Assembly (NCBI GenBank): GCA_016716885.1
Contig: JADJUV010000172.1
Coordinates: forward strand, 124,001 to 188,000
Origin: Candidatus Trichofilum aggregatum
GTDB lineage: Bacteria > Chloroflexota > Anaerolineae > Promineifilales > Promineifilaceae
Direction: 5' to 3'
Length of the DNA stretch: 64,000 nucleotides
Shown here: positions 42,740 to 51,459 of the stretch, piece after piece
How the letters are laid out: the number at the start of each line of letters is the position of its first letter
How positions within the stretch are numbered: position 1 is the first letter of the stretch
Translations under genes and position numbers: made by a program
The notes under the pieces: generated by a model
Databases searched by the model: none
What the model was told of the DNA's origin: nothing
Seen by the model: the letters and a program-made list of their open reading frames with translations, nothing else

Positions 42740-45334
42740 TCAGTAGGGATACAAGTACAGAATGCCAGCAGTGATAACCCACATCACTGTCAGGGCCAAC
42801 CAATACATGGTTGTGTTTTCTACGGGCACATAATGTTGGGCATCATAACGACCATACCAGGCCCACAACTGCACAAATAAACTCATGCCCAGGCCGATGA
42901 GAAGTAACAAAAGCAAATAGACATCTATGCTCCAAAACAGGGAAGCGTAGGCATTGATTCGCCAATCGAAGGGGAGTTGGCTTAAATCGTAAATGAGGAA
43001 CGCGGCCGCGGCCGCTTGCAGCACCGTCGCGCCCAACAACGTCCAACGCATTGGCCCCACCCGGTCAACCCGAATCAGTTTGAGTGCCCACCCCATAACA
43101 AACCCATTCAGCAACACACAAACCGTGGCTATCCCCATCCACGTCAGCGTCGGCAGAGGCAGATCACCCAAAGGCCAGGCCTCATTCTCTACCCGAATGT
43201 AAAAATAGCTGAGCAAAAAGTAACTTAAGGCGATGGCGAGTAACAAGATAAACAGCCATATGGCCCCCCGGTTGACGGCTTCACTGCCGTAAGGGTGCAC
43301 CGGAATGCCATGCTTTTGCTCAAAGGCCGCTACTTCGGCCTGGGTGGTGCGGACTTTGCTAGGCCAATGCCAGCCAATGATGCCAACAATCAGAATGGCT
43401 ACACCCAACAAAGTAACCGGTCGCAGGCTAAATATCTCGGTGCCAAAAATGGTGACCAACCCCACGCCAGTAACAACCGGCCACAATGATGGCCCAGACA
43501 CCCGGAATACCTCTTCAGGTTTACCATCTAGCGCGGATGTAACCAAGGCGGCCCGCCAACTGGTGGGCCAGCGGGCTAAATCTTGGACGAGGTTGCGGGT
43601 GCGTTCTGGCCCATCTACCAGGTTTTCTTGATCCCACAACGGTTCGCGGCCGCGGACAATCGGCAACACCGCAAACCCAAAATTGACCGGCGGTGAGTCC
43701 GCCGCCCATTCCAATGAACTGGCTCCCCAGGGATTAGGCCCGGCATCCTCGCCATGCAGGCGGCTATAAAAGAAATTGAAGATGAACACGGCCACTCCCG
43801 CCGCCAACATAAACGCCCCAATCGTGGAAATGAGGTTGTAAATATCCCAACCAAACTCCTCAGGATAGGTGTAATAACGGCGCGGCATCCCCAGCAGACC
43901 AACGATGTGCTGGGGGAAAAAGGCCACATGAAAACCCACAAACATCAGCCAAAAGTTCCACTTACCCAGTTTTTCATTCAGGAGCTTGCCATTAAACTTG
44001 GGCATCCAGTAATAAATGGCGGCAAAAATGGGAAACACCACACCACCAATGAGCACATAATGCAGATGGGCCACCACAAAATAAGAATCGTGGGCCTGCC
44101 AATCGAAGGGCACAGCCCCCACCATAACCCCGGTGATACCACCCAGAACAAAGGTCACCAAAAAACCCACGGCAAACAGAAAAGGGGTTTTCCAGACCGG
44201 CCGCCCGCTGAGAATGGTGGCGATATAGGCAAAAATTTGCACGCCCGTGGGAATAGCGATGAGGGTGCTGGCGGCGGAGAAGATGCCAAGACTCACCTGG
44301 GGCAATCCCACGGTAAACATATGGTGCGCCCATAAGGCAAAGCTGACAAAACCCGTGGCTACCATAGCCACCGCCACAAAGGTGTATCCCTGAATCCGCT
44401 GCCTGGCAAAGACGGGAATAATCATCGCCATCATGCCGGTGGCGGGCAGAAACTGAATGTACACTTCAGGATGGCCGAAAATCCAGAATAGGTGCTGCCA
44501 CAACAAGGAACTGCCCCCGGTGGCCGGATTAAAAAATTGGGTACCGATTTTACGATCCAGTTCCAGCATGAGACTGGCGACAATTAAGGCGGTGAAGGCA
44601 AAGAGAATGGAAAAGGCGGTAACCAACATCGCCCAGGCATACAGTGGCATTCGGGCCAGCGACATGCCAGGGGCACGCATACGCAGAATGGCAATGATGA
44701 TCTCCACCCCGGCGGCGATGGCCGCTACTTCGGCCACGCCCAGGGCTAACAGCCAGTAATCCAGGTCAATACCCGGCGAATATTCCGGGCCACTAAGTGG
44801 CGTGTAAGCGAACCAGCCCGCATCGGGCACGGTGCGGGCCAGGTAGCTGGAAAAGAAAAGCAGACCACCCAACAGCAGGGTTACATAGCTAAAAGCCCCC
44901 AGCCGCGGAAAGGGCATCTCCCGATTCCCGATCATGAACGGGAGCAACATAATGGCAAACCCTTCCATCATCGGCACGGCGAAGAGGTACATCATGGTGG
45001 AGCCGTGCATGGTAAACAGCTCATTATAGGTATCGGGGGGTACCAGGGTGTTTTCGGAGCCAGCCAGTTGCAGGCGCATGATGAGGGCCATGACTCCGGC
45101 GGCCAGGAAGAAGATGAAGGCGGTAATCATGATGCGGCCGCCGATGGCATCGTTCTGCAAGGCTTTCAAGGCCCCAATAAGGCCGGGTGGATCAGCCCAG
45201 GTCGCTTCCAGGGCCTTAACCGTGTCCTCGTCGGGACTATCCGCACGGGGGTATACGGCATCAGGCGGGGGTACGGCCGAGTCCGCGGCCGCGTTCGCCA
45301 ATTCATCAAAGGGGTCTGCGGGGGTGGATTTCAT
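42740..45334 (-). CDS. ctaD: Cytochrome c oxidase subunit I-III fusion
   Basis: 864-aa fusion of haem-copper oxidase subunit I (residues about 50-590) and a subunit III-like part (about 600-864). It catalyses O2 reduction to water with proton pumping. Ligands seen: haem a His110 ('TMHGSTMMY'), CuB His288 with cross-link Tyr292 and proton-gate Glu290 ('FGHPEVYIQ'), CuB His337/His338 ('WAHHMFTV'), haem a3/a His423/His425 ('VVAHLHYVL'). Odd points: the usual K-channel Lys of the 'PTGxK' motif is Gln366 ('IPTGVQIFAY'), and the D-channel entry Asp of 'APDMAFPR' is Glu139 ('GNREMPFPR') with the following Asn pair missing. The first 45 residues are a Pro/Asp-rich extension. It lies 186 bp downstream of ctaC on the same strand. 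Confidence 0.93.
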   Translation of the reverse strand: MKSTPADPFDELANAAADSAVPPPDAVYPRADSPDEDTVKALEATWADPPGLIGALKALQNDAIGGRIMITAFIFFLAAGVMALIMRLQLAGSENTLVPPDTYNELFTMHGSTMMYLFAVPMMEGFAIMLLPFMIGNREMPFPRLGAFSYVTLLLGGLLFFSSYLARTVPDAGWFAYTPLSGPEYSPGIDLDYWLLALGVAEVAAIAAGVEIIIAILRMRAPGMSLARMPLYAWAMLVTAFSILFAFTALIVASLMLELDRKIGTQFFNPATGGSSLLWQHLFWIFGHPEVYIQFLPATGMMAMIIPVFARQRIQGYTFVAVAMVATGFVSFALWAHHMFTVGLPQVSLGIFSAASTLIAIPTGVQIFAYIATILSGRPVWKTPFLFAVGFLVTFVLGGITGVMVGAVPFDWQAHDSYFVVAHLHYVLIGGVVFPIFAAIYYWMPKFNGKLLNEKLGKWNFWLMFVGFHVAFFPQHIVGLLGMPRRYYTYPEEFGWDIYNLISTIGAFMLAAGVAVFIFNFFYSRLHGEDAGPNPWGASSLEWAADSPPVNFGFAVLPIVRGREPLWDQENLVDGPERTRNLVQDLARWPTSWRAALVTSALDGKPEEVFRVSGPSLWPVVTGVGLVTIFGTEIFSLRPVTLLGVAILIVGIIGWHWPSKVRTTQAEVAAFEQKHGIPVHPYGSEAVNRGAIWLFILLLAIALSYFLLSYFYIRVENEAWPLGDLPLPTLTWMGIATVCVLLNGFVMGWALKLIRVDRVGPMRWTLLGATVLQAAAAAFLIYDLSQLPFDWRINAYASLFWSIDVYLLLLLLIGLGMSLFVQLWAWYGRYDAQHYVPVENTTMYWLALTVMWVITAGILYLYPY

Positions 45335-45371
45335 AAAGGTGGTAGTCCTCGCCAGGTGTATTCAATAATTT

Positions 45372-45505
45372 GGGCAATTCTCAATTTAACATCCCATCCT
45401 GGTAGGGGCGGGACGACGCGGGTTCAACGAGGATAAACCGGGAAACGAGCCTTCCATATCCTGGCCCACCTGTCCCGCCCCTACGAACGGTCTCCCAGTG
45501 TCATG
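45372..45505. repeat. Repeat R3, second copy, between ctaC and ctaDE
   Basis: AATTCTCAATTTAACATCCC, then TAGGGGCGGGACGACGCGGG, then a spacer and TGTCCCGCCCCTACGAACGG. The TAGGGGCGGGAC arms at the two ends are inverted repeats of each other. It is an inverted copy of about 40760-40965. Confidence 0.7.
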
Positions 45506-45520
45506 ATGAACCCGTGCTGG

Positions 45521-46552
45521 CTAGCGCAACGACTCCATGTAGGCCAGCAGTGCTTCTAACTCTTCCCCTGTGAGAGGGGTGGCGGGCATGAGGTTGCCTG
45601 GTTTGAGACCGTGGGGGTCTACCACCCACCCGGCCAGATGCCCCCGGTTGTTGGGGGCCGTGCCCGCACCCAGAGTGAGGCGGTCGGCAAAGTGGGTGAG
45701 GTCGGGGCCTAGATCACCGCCCGCGGCCGCGACGCCCCGCACCACATGGCAATCATCACACCCCTTCGCCAGGAACACCGCCTGCCCTTGTTCGTCCAAT
45801 GGGTTCGCCGGTTCTACGGCGGGTTGCTGTTGCGCTTCCAGCCAGGTATTAAATTGCGCCTCAGGTTCGGCCACAATCACCAGCAACATGCGGGCATGTT
45901 GCAACCCACAAAATTCGGCACAGAGGCCCCAATATTCACCGGCCTCATCCGCTTCCAGCCATAACGTGTTGCGGCGCTCCGGCAACAAATCCAACTTGCC
46001 GTGTAATTCTGGCACCCAAAAACTGTGCACCACATCGGCAGAGGTAAGCTGGAATTGCACCGGCACACCCACAGGAATATGGATTTCGTTGGCCGTATGG
46101 AACTCGTATTGGGGGTAATGAACTTCCCACCACCATTGATGCCCTATCACTTCAATGACGAGTGGATTCGTTTGTGTCTGGTTGTTGAGGGCCGAGAGGG
46201 TGTTGAGGGTAACGCCGTAGACAATAAAGAGAATGAGGGTAGGAAAAACAACACCACCGCCGATGACCAGCTTTTGGCCGCGGCCGCGTAACCAATCCCT
46301 TTGCACACCATCATCATCCAGCGGGCGGTGTCGTTTTCGCCAGAGGGCCAGGCCCAACAGCCCCATAACAACCAGATAAGTAAACCCACCCAGGCCCACC
46401 ATCAGCCACATTAAGCTGGCGATACGGCTGGCCCCTGGCCCTTGCGGGTCGAGCGCACTAGGGGTGGAAGGTGTTTCTATGCAGGCAACCAACAGCAGAA
46501 CCAGAAGAAGGAAGGTTATGCCCATGGGTATACGCTTGAGTCTGGTTTTCAT
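45521..46552 (-). CDS. ctaC: Cytochrome c oxidase subunit II with fused cytochrome c (caa3 type)
   Basis: 343-aa lipoprotein. Signal 'GITFLLLVLLLVAC' with lipobox Cys24; two membrane helices near 50-70 and 95-115; cupredoxin domain with 'EVIGHQWWWEVHYP', and the CuA ligands in 'ADVVHSFWVPEL' and 'CAEFCGLQHARM'. The C-terminal cytochrome c has 'FLAKGCDDCHVVRG' (C-x-x-C-H) and a Met ligand in 'LKPGNLMPATPL'. This is the caa3-type electron entry subunit, passing electrons from soluble c to CuA and then haem a. It heads the oxidase operon. No clear ribosome site is seen before ATG 46552. An octamer at 45723 codes 'GVAAAGG' in the haem domain. Confidence 0.93.
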   Translation of the reverse strand: MKTRLKRIPMGITFLLLVLLLVACIETPSTPSALDPQGPGASRIASLMWLMVGLGGFTYLVVMGLLGLALWRKRHRPLDDDGVQRDWLRGRGQKLVIGGGVVFPTLILFIVYGVTLNTLSALNNQTQTNPLVIEVIGHQWWWEVHYPQYEFHTANEIHIPVGVPVQFQLTSADVVHSFWVPELHGKLDLLPERRNTLWLEADEAGEYWGLCAEFCGLQHARMLLVIVAEPEAQFNTWLEAQQQPAVEPANPLDEQGQAVFLAKGCDDCHVVRGVAAAGGDLGPDLTHFADRLTLGAGTAPNNRGHLAGWVVDPHGLKPGNLMPATPLTGEELEALLAYMESLR

Positions 46553-46783
46553 GGATGAATGCCCTGCAAGGTACGGCGGTCATGGGAAAATGACTGCGCT
46601 GGAGAAGATTCCTTTCATGCTAAAGGAAAACCGGCTCTTGTCCCATATATCTATTCATGCCCAGGATACATCTGGAGATACATTTGCCGCTTCATGTATG
46701 GAAAGGGGGGCTGTCTTGTGCTACGGTAAAAACAAAAAGGGCCGATATGGCCCTGAATGTTGCTTGATGGAGGCGGTTGACCT
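46553..46783. promoter_or_regulatory. Divergent intergenic region, ctaC versus 125-aa gene
   Basis: 231 bp between the two divergent starts must hold both promoters. A small dyad GGGCCGATATGGCCC lies at about 46740-46754, 30 bp before the plus-strand start, and could be an operator. No convincing promoter boxes are seen and no small gene. Confidence 0.4.
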
Positions 46784-47161
46784 ATGGAAAATGAGACTAT
46801 TTTGTTGCAGGCTTTGTCGGCTGGCGCGGCCGCGTCGTTTCAGCCCAATTTGGTGCATATTCCTATCACCAAAGAGCCGTTGTATGAAACGTATGAAGCG
46901 CTCAAGGATGATTTGCGCGGCCGCTATCCGAATGTGCAGGCTGATATACTAGATATTGGCCCGGCCTCAGCCGAACGATGGGCGATATTGGCGCAGGAAT
47001 TACAAAGCTCAGGCGCGGCCGCGGATGAACAGTTAAACGCTTTGGCTCTGAAGTTGTTAGAGGAAATTGACGAACACCTACCGGATGCGGCTGCGGCCGC
47101 GCACGTAGACATGAACCACGTCGAAGCGCCAGCAACCCCCAACCAAACAGATCCCCTCTAG
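46784..47161 (+). CDS. Ala-rich 125-aa hypothetical protein
   Basis: Soluble, acidic protein; no signal peptide or membrane helix. GGAGG at 46769-46773 precedes ATG 46784. The pattern 'YEALKDDLRGRYPNVQADIL' followed by 'IGPASAERWAILAQELQSSG', 'AAADEQLNALALKLLEEIDE' resembles a short helical domain (A-Y-x-x-L-K-x-x-I-x-x-R-Y ... P-x-S-x-x-R-x-x-L-x-x-x-L) that I recall at the N-terminus of several multi-domain signalling or effector proteins in Chloroflexota and cyanobacteria. Here it stands alone. Four octamers in 270 bp (46827, 46917, 47015, 47093) give the Ala runs, the densest cluster in the window. Function is unknown. Confidence 0.65.
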   Translation: MENETILLQALSAGAAASFQPNLVHIPITKEPLYETYEALKDDLRGRYPNVQADILDIGPASAERWAILAQELQSSGAAADEQLNALALKLLEEIDEHLPDAAAAAHVDMNHVEAPATPNQTDPL

Positions 47162-47206
47162 GATTTACCGCCGCCCGGCACCCTATTCATAGACGTCTTT
47201 AACCCG

Positions 47207-47421
47207 GACAAGAATCTCGTCCACCTGGACAAGGTCTTGTCCACCTCGACCAAGTCTTGTCCACCTCCAAAGGTCTTGTCCTCGCTGTCCTCGAAGAGTC
47301 TTGTCCACCTCGACAAAGGTCTTGTCCACCTTGACAAAGGTCTTGTCCACCTCGACAAAGGTCTTGTCTACCTCGACAAAGGTCTTGTCTACCTGGACAA
47401 GGCTCTTGTCCAGGTAAATAG
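47207..47421. repeat. 21-bp dyad array
   Basis: About nine to ten head-to-tail units of TCTTGTCCACCTCGACAAAGG. Five in a row (47299-47403) keep an exact 21-bp period with 0-3 changes each; the units at about 47217-47298 are less regular. Each unit is itself a dyad (CTTGTC-6 nt-GACAAAG). Translated, the plus strand would give 'LVHLDKG' heptads and the minus strand 'LSRWTRP', but neither frame has a start signal or sensible ends, so I treat it as non-coding. It lies between the convergent 125-aa and MgtC-like genes. Confidence 0.8.
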
Positions 47422-47467
47422 TGTTTTCGCCCAGACAGATGGAAGAGATGGACGAGTTGTTAAATCC

Positions 47468-47953
47468 CTACCCCTCAATCTCCTTTTGCGCTTCTTCTTG
47501 TGCTGCCTGCTCCCGACGGGACAATTGCTCTTTTAGCGGCGTCACAAGATAGAGAATGAGCAAGTTAAACACTGCCACAAACAGCGCGATGTCAAAACGG
47601 GCATAAGCCACCGCCATACCAATCGCCCCGGTTGTCCAGATACTAGCTGCCGAAGCAGTCCCCAGTACCTTGTCCTCTTTCTTCAAAATGGCCCCCGCCC
47701 CAATAAAACCAATCCCGGCTAAAATACCCTGGACAATACGAGATTGCGCATCCCCGTTGTTGTCCCCAATAAACGTTTGCGCGATCAGCACAAAACTACA
47801 TGTTGCCAGCCCTACCAGCGGATACGTTCGTAGCCCCATCATATGCGTGGCTCGTTCCCGGTTATAAGCAATAGGCAACGTCAAGAGCGTGGCAATAAAC
47901 AGCTTGCCGAAATCGCTCCTCATCAGGTCTTCTAAAAAAACTGGCAGTTCCAT
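47468..47953 (-). CDS. MgtC/SapB-family membrane protein
   Basis: 161 aa from ATG 47953 (GGGAATGA just upstream); longer in-frame starts are possible but lie in the spacer. Four to five membrane helices and the MgtC signature: 'LTLPIAYNRERATHMMGLRT' (the E-R motif), 'YPLVGLATCSFVLI', 'DAQSRIVQGILAGIGFIGAG' followed by 'AILKKEDKVLGTASAASIWT'. The C-terminus is a charged helix rich in Glu/Gln; the usual ACT-like C-terminal domain of longer MgtC proteins is absent. MgtC proteins are linked to Mg2+ limitation and ATP synthase control in pathogens; the role in an environmental bacterium is not established. Confidence 0.88.
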   Translation of the reverse strand: MELPVFLEDLMRSDFGKLFIATLLTLPIAYNRERATHMMGLRTYPLVGLATCSFVLIAQTFIGDNNGDAQSRIVQGILAGIGFIGAGAILKKEDKVLGTASAASIWTTGAIGMAVAYARFDIALFVAVFNLLILYLVTPLKEQLSRREQAAQEEAQKEIEG

Positions 47954-48040
47954 TTCATTCCCACATTCCACCGCATCAGCCGGAAACCAAACCAACTCAG
48001 GAGTCGAGGCTTTAGCCGGAGACCGTCTGCCAGAATCCCT

Positions 48041-49024
48041 TTAAGTGAGCTTATCCCTCATGGGTTCCGCTCGGGTGGCGACAAAACCACCGTTCGCTGC
48101 TCTTAACGCGGCCGCGACCTCATCACTTCGCCCCGCTTCCACCCGCACGATCAACAAAATCTGCCCCTCCCGTACCCCCTTGATATAAGCCTGCACATCT
48201 TCTTCCGCCATGCCCCAGCCAAGCAACGCCCCCAGCAAAGCACCGTGAGAAGCGCCCGCCGCCAACCCCAACGCCGTCGTACCAGCCAGAGCCGGTATAC
48301 CTAAAATAAGCACCGGGCCAAAGGTTAAGGTAATGGCCGTGCCTAATATAACCCCCAGCACACCGCCTAAAACGCCGCCCCCCAGGGCCGCCGCGCCCGC
48401 TCCTTCCTTTGCCATATCCTTTTCCGTTTTACCCAACGCCTGCATAACGGCCGATTCTTCGGCAATTACCCCGATCTCGTCACGGGCAATGCCCTGCGCC
48501 TTCAGCGCCTCAATCGCTTGCTGCACATGGTGCGTGTCACTGAACAACGCCATCACCACCGGATAACTATCTTGGGCTGAGGCGGCCCCAACATAACTAT
48601 GCGCCCCTTTTATCTGGGTATATTGTTCCTGAAGAAGCTGGCGCAGCGCGGGGGAGAGTGATTCTTCCCGGAGAGCGGTTTCGTAGGTGTGGAGAAGCTG
48701 TTCTTCTGCGGCCGCGCTATCCCCCAAAACCACCTCATCCGTTTTATCATGTTCAATCGTCATGGCCGCCTTAATCGTCAAAATCCCCCTGTGCACCGCA
48801 TCCATCACATTGTCAGGCTCCACTGACGCCAACGTCACATCCGCATAACTGGTCAAAGCCTGAGCAAAACTGGCCCGCTGAGCGGCTCGTTCCTGCAACA
48901 ATGCCTGCAACTTAGGGTTCATCACATTCGGCGCCGCCGTCCGATAAAACTGCTCGTTTTCCTTCAAGGCTTCAGCCACCTGTTGTCCAACCGCCTGCAT
49001 ATCATCTGTCTGCATCATATCCAC
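48041..49024 (-). CDS. DUF2383 ferritin-like / general-stress 17M-like fusion with glycine-zipper helices
   Basis: 327 aa. The N-terminal 150 residues are helical ('ALKENEQFYRTAAPNVMNPK', 'QALLQERAAQRASFAQAL', 'HTYETALREE') and match the PA2169/DUF2383 four-helix bundle pattern. The middle ('YPVVMALFSDTHHVQQAIEA', 'IARDEIGVIAEES') resembles the general stress protein 17M (YflT-like) domain. Two glycine-rich hydrophobic segments follow ('GGGVLGGVLGVILGTAITLT', 'GASHGALLGALLGWGMAEED'), then a terminal 'GQILLIVRVEAGRSDEVAAA' strand region. This is a likely envelope or oxidative-stress protein. The start is GTG 49024 or ATG 49018/49015. The call is by family pattern, moderate for the fusion. Confidence 0.75.
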   Translation of the reverse strand: MDMMQTDDMQAVGQQVAEALKENEQFYRTAAPNVMNPKLQALLQERAAQRASFAQALTSYADVTLASVEPDNVMDAVHRGILTIKAAMTIEHDKTDEVVLGDSAAAEEQLLHTYETALREESLSPALRQLLQEQYTQIKGAHSYVGAASAQDSYPVVMALFSDTHHVQQAIEALKAQGIARDEIGVIAEESAVMQALGKTEKDMAKEGAGAAALGGGVLGGVLGVILGTAITLTFGPVLILGIPALAGTTALGLAAGASHGALLGALLGWGMAEEDVQAYIKGVREGQILLIVRVEAGRSDEVAAALRAANGGFVATRAEPMRDKLT

Positions 49025-49892
49025 ATCCCCTGGAGTTAATACCGCTCAATTGCTAAAACACACAGCCCTCTTAGATTGATTCAAACTTCGACATTGACGA
49101 AAATGTGGCCGACCTCTGCAAATCTCTTAATCTCTCAGTCTCTCAGTCCCCAGAGGCCAGCACAGAAAACGCCAATGTCCCGTTCACTCTAATGACTGAA
49201 CCAATCGGCCCAATTACCAACGAGGGAATCTTTAGCGTAGGCAAGGCCAAGCCCTATCGCAATGTATCAAGGTACAAACATCAGGTATAAGGGAAGATAT
49301 GTCTCAAACGCTTACGAACAAGGAATAAATAACCTGCGGAACTGAGCTGGCAGACTCAACCAGTTTTACCCAACTCCTTGGTAGATTGAGTCGGAAGACC
49401 CATCCCCCTGACCCCCTTCCCGGGGGGAAGGGGGAACCCTAGCGGCGCGGTTTTTCGGGGCGAAGGCCCCGAAAAACCGCGCCTAGAAAAGTTCCCCGCC
49501 CCTGGGGGCGGGGTTAGGGGTGGGGGTTTCCGGCGACAAACCGAGGGTGAGGCTTGGCATACAAGCGCTCATCTGACTTTCGTCATAAAGGTCTCGTCCC
49601 CAGTCTCTTGTAAGTTATTAATTCTCGTTCCTTCGGGTTCGTAAAAATATAACTGCCTAGTTTAGGCGCTTACGCACCCACTTCGTCAAAAAATTGTCGA
49701 TCCTCTTGAAAAATGGCAGGCTTGGGAAATCTTGTATACATGGATAGGAGAAACACCGATGGCATTGGCTTTTATCCGGGTTCTTCCTATCCGTGTTTAC
49801 ACCTTTTTCTCAAGCAAAGTCTTGGAAAAGATGTAGGCGTTTGGGCCACAGTTTGTCAGGCAGGACGGCGGCAAATGGGCTAAACTTGGGGC
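49025..49892. repeat. 868-bp gene-free region: MITE-like copy 2 and best R1 copy
   Basis: Bases 49088-49180 are an inverted copy of the octamer-core element (TTCGACATTGACG...ACGCCAATGTC ends, octamers GAGATTAA, GAGACTGA on the minus strand). Bases about 49375-49640 are the fullest R1 copy: AGTCGGAAGACCCATCCCCC; stem GGCGCGGTTTTTCGGGGC (49444-49461), loop GAAG, exact complement to 49483; CCCCGCCCCTGGGGGCGGGG; GGTTTCCGGCGACAAAC; and GACTTTCGTCAT...GTCTCGTCCCCAGTCTC. Bases 49640-49892 hold one 'CCTATCCGTGTTTAC' dispersed repeat and otherwise nothing recognisable. Confidence 0.75.
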
Positions 49893-50978
49893 ATGACAAA
49901 CGCGACTCCCTCCCCCAAATCTCGTGCTTTTGAAATTGGCCTTTACTCCTTTGCCGAATTAACCCCTGATCCGGTTACCGGCAAAATGATCAGCCCGGCG
50001 GAGCGACTGAGCAACCTGATCGAGACGATAGAATTAGCCGATCAGGTGGGTCTGGATGTCTTTGCCCTAGGTGAACATCACCGACCCGATTTTGTCTCTT
50101 CCGCACCGGTGGTGATTCTGGCCGCGGCCGCGGCCCGCACCCAATCCATCCGCCTCAGCACCGCCGTCACCGTCCTCAGCTCCGATGACCCCATCCGGGT
50201 GTTTCAAGATTTTGCCACCCTGGACCTCCTATCCCAAGGCCGGGCCGAAATCATGGCCGGGCGAGGCTCTTTCATTGAGTCATTCCCCCTCTTTGGTTAC
50301 AACCTCAATGATTACGATGCCTTGTTCGTGGAAAAACTCGACCTGCTCCTCAAGCTACGTGAGTCAGAGCGAGTAACCTGGCAAGGCAAATTCCGTGCTC
50401 CCATCCAAAACCTGGGCGTTTATCCCCGCCCCTACCAGGACAAAATGCCCGTCTGGATAGCCGTAGGCGGCACCCCGGAATCAGTCGTGCGGGCCGCGAA
50501 GTTGGGTTTGCCCATGGCCTTAGCCATTATCGGCGGACAGCCAGAACGGTTTAAACCGTTTGTCGATTTATACCGGCAAGCCGCCTACCAGGCGGGTCAT
50601 GATCCGGCCCAACTCGATCTCAGCATTAATTCCCACGGCTTCATCGGCGACGATTCCCAACAAGCGGCCAATGATTATTTCCCCTCTTATCAAATGATGA
50701 TGAACAAAATCGGGCGCGAGCGGGGCTGGCCCCCCGTCTCACGCCAGCAGTTTGAATCGGCCCGCACCTTGCGTGGCTCCGACTTTGTGGGCAACCCTGA
50801 GGAGATCATCGCCAAGATTCTGTTCCAGCATAAGCTTTTTGGTCATCAGCGGCTCCTGCTACAACTGGGCATTGGCACCATCGCCCACGACAAAATGATG
50901 CGGGCGGTTGAACTACTGGGCACGAAGATTGCCCCCGTAGTACGCCAGGAACTTGGTGACAGTTCGCCAATGGCCTAG
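49893..50978 (+). CDS. LLM-class flavin-dependent oxidoreductase (bacterial luciferase-like)
   Basis: 361-aa TIM-barrel flavoenzyme of the luciferase-like monooxygenase superfamily. Seen: 'EIGLYSFAELTPDPVTGKMI', 'VGLDVFALGEHHRPDFVSSA', 'LSTAVTVLSSDDPIRVFQDF', 'LDLLSQGRAEIMAGRGSFIE', 'MPVWIAVGGTPESVVRAAKL' and 'LLQLGIGTIAHDKMMRAVEL'. Length and motifs match the 'LLM class flavin-dependent oxidoreductase' group often found singly. The substrate is not predictable. It stands alone between two repeat-rich gaps, with no close neighbours on its strand, so it is likely monocistronic. The octamer at 50124 encodes 'LAAAAART'. Confidence 0.88.
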   Translation: MTNATPSPKSRAFEIGLYSFAELTPDPVTGKMISPAERLSNLIETIELADQVGLDVFALGEHHRPDFVSSAPVVILAAAAARTQSIRLSTAVTVLSSDDPIRVFQDFATLDLLSQGRAEIMAGRGSFIESFPLFGYNLNDYDALFVEKLDLLLKLRESERVTWQGKFRAPIQNLGVYPRPYQDKMPVWIAVGGTPESVVRAAKLGLPMALAIIGGQPERFKPFVDLYRQAAYQAGHDPAQLDLSINSHGFIGDDSQQAANDYFPSYQMMMNKIGRERGWPPVSRQQFESARTLRGSDFVGNPEEIIAKILFQHKLFGHQRLLLQLGIGTIAHDKMMRAVELLGTKIAPVVRQELGDSSPMA

Positions 50979-51459
50979 CGCAAAAGACAAAAGGCAAAAC
51001 AAGCCCCTTATTCGTTCGTAGTGACCGCTTTAGCGGGCCACACCAGCCCGCTAATGGAAGTTAAGAAATTAAACCGGTAATACTCGCCATGTCATGCTGA
51101 GGTCCGCCGAAGCATCCCGTTCACCTGGCTCGTCGGGATTCTTCCTCGAAGACTCGTCAGAATGACAGTTTCAAGCGTTTCGGTCAATTACCGAATCAAT
51201 TAATGAAAATTCATAAGCGGTCCCAAAACCCCCCCGTGCAGATACTTTTTAAATCTCTGTGTATCTCTGTGTCTTCTCTGTGACCCTCTGTGTTCCTTTC
51301 CCAGTAGTTCTGGGCTGCCCTGATCAGGCAAGGAGGGTGATTACTGACCGCGGCCGCAAAATCCCCTGCCCTTCGTGATATAATTCCCTCCGAGATTCTG
51401 GCTTTCTGCCAGCGTTTGCCCGTTTCCTTCCCCCCTGTTACCCAAAAAGGAGCAGTAAA
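50979..51459. repeat. Gene-free gap: repeat R2 copy, dispersed repeats, leader of the subtilase gene
   Basis: Bases about 51010-51235 are the R2 copy (TTCGTAGTGACCGCTTTAGC, TCATGCTGAGGTCCGCCGAA, CGGGATTCTTCCTCGAAGAC, CATTCTGACG complement side). Bases 51240-51300 are a 'CTCTGTGTATCTCTGTGTC' dispersed repeat. An octamer occurs at 51350 in the leader. TATAAT at 51379-51384 is a possible -10 box without a clear -35. AAGGAG at about 51448 is the ribosome site of the next gene. Confidence 0.6.

Noticed and set aside
46464..46952. A 162-codon + strand frame
   Set aside because: It overlaps ctaC on the opposite strand and the 125-aa gene in another frame; the composition is not protein-like.
47207..47421. 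CRISPR array
   Set aside because: The units are head-to-tail with no unique spacers, and there are no cas genes nearby.
47237..47536. A coding gene with LVHLDKG heptad repeats
   Set aside because: It has no ribosome site, overlaps the 3' end of the MgtC-like gene, and the repeat is equally open on the opposite strand. The dyad symmetry explains it better as a DNA or RNA element.
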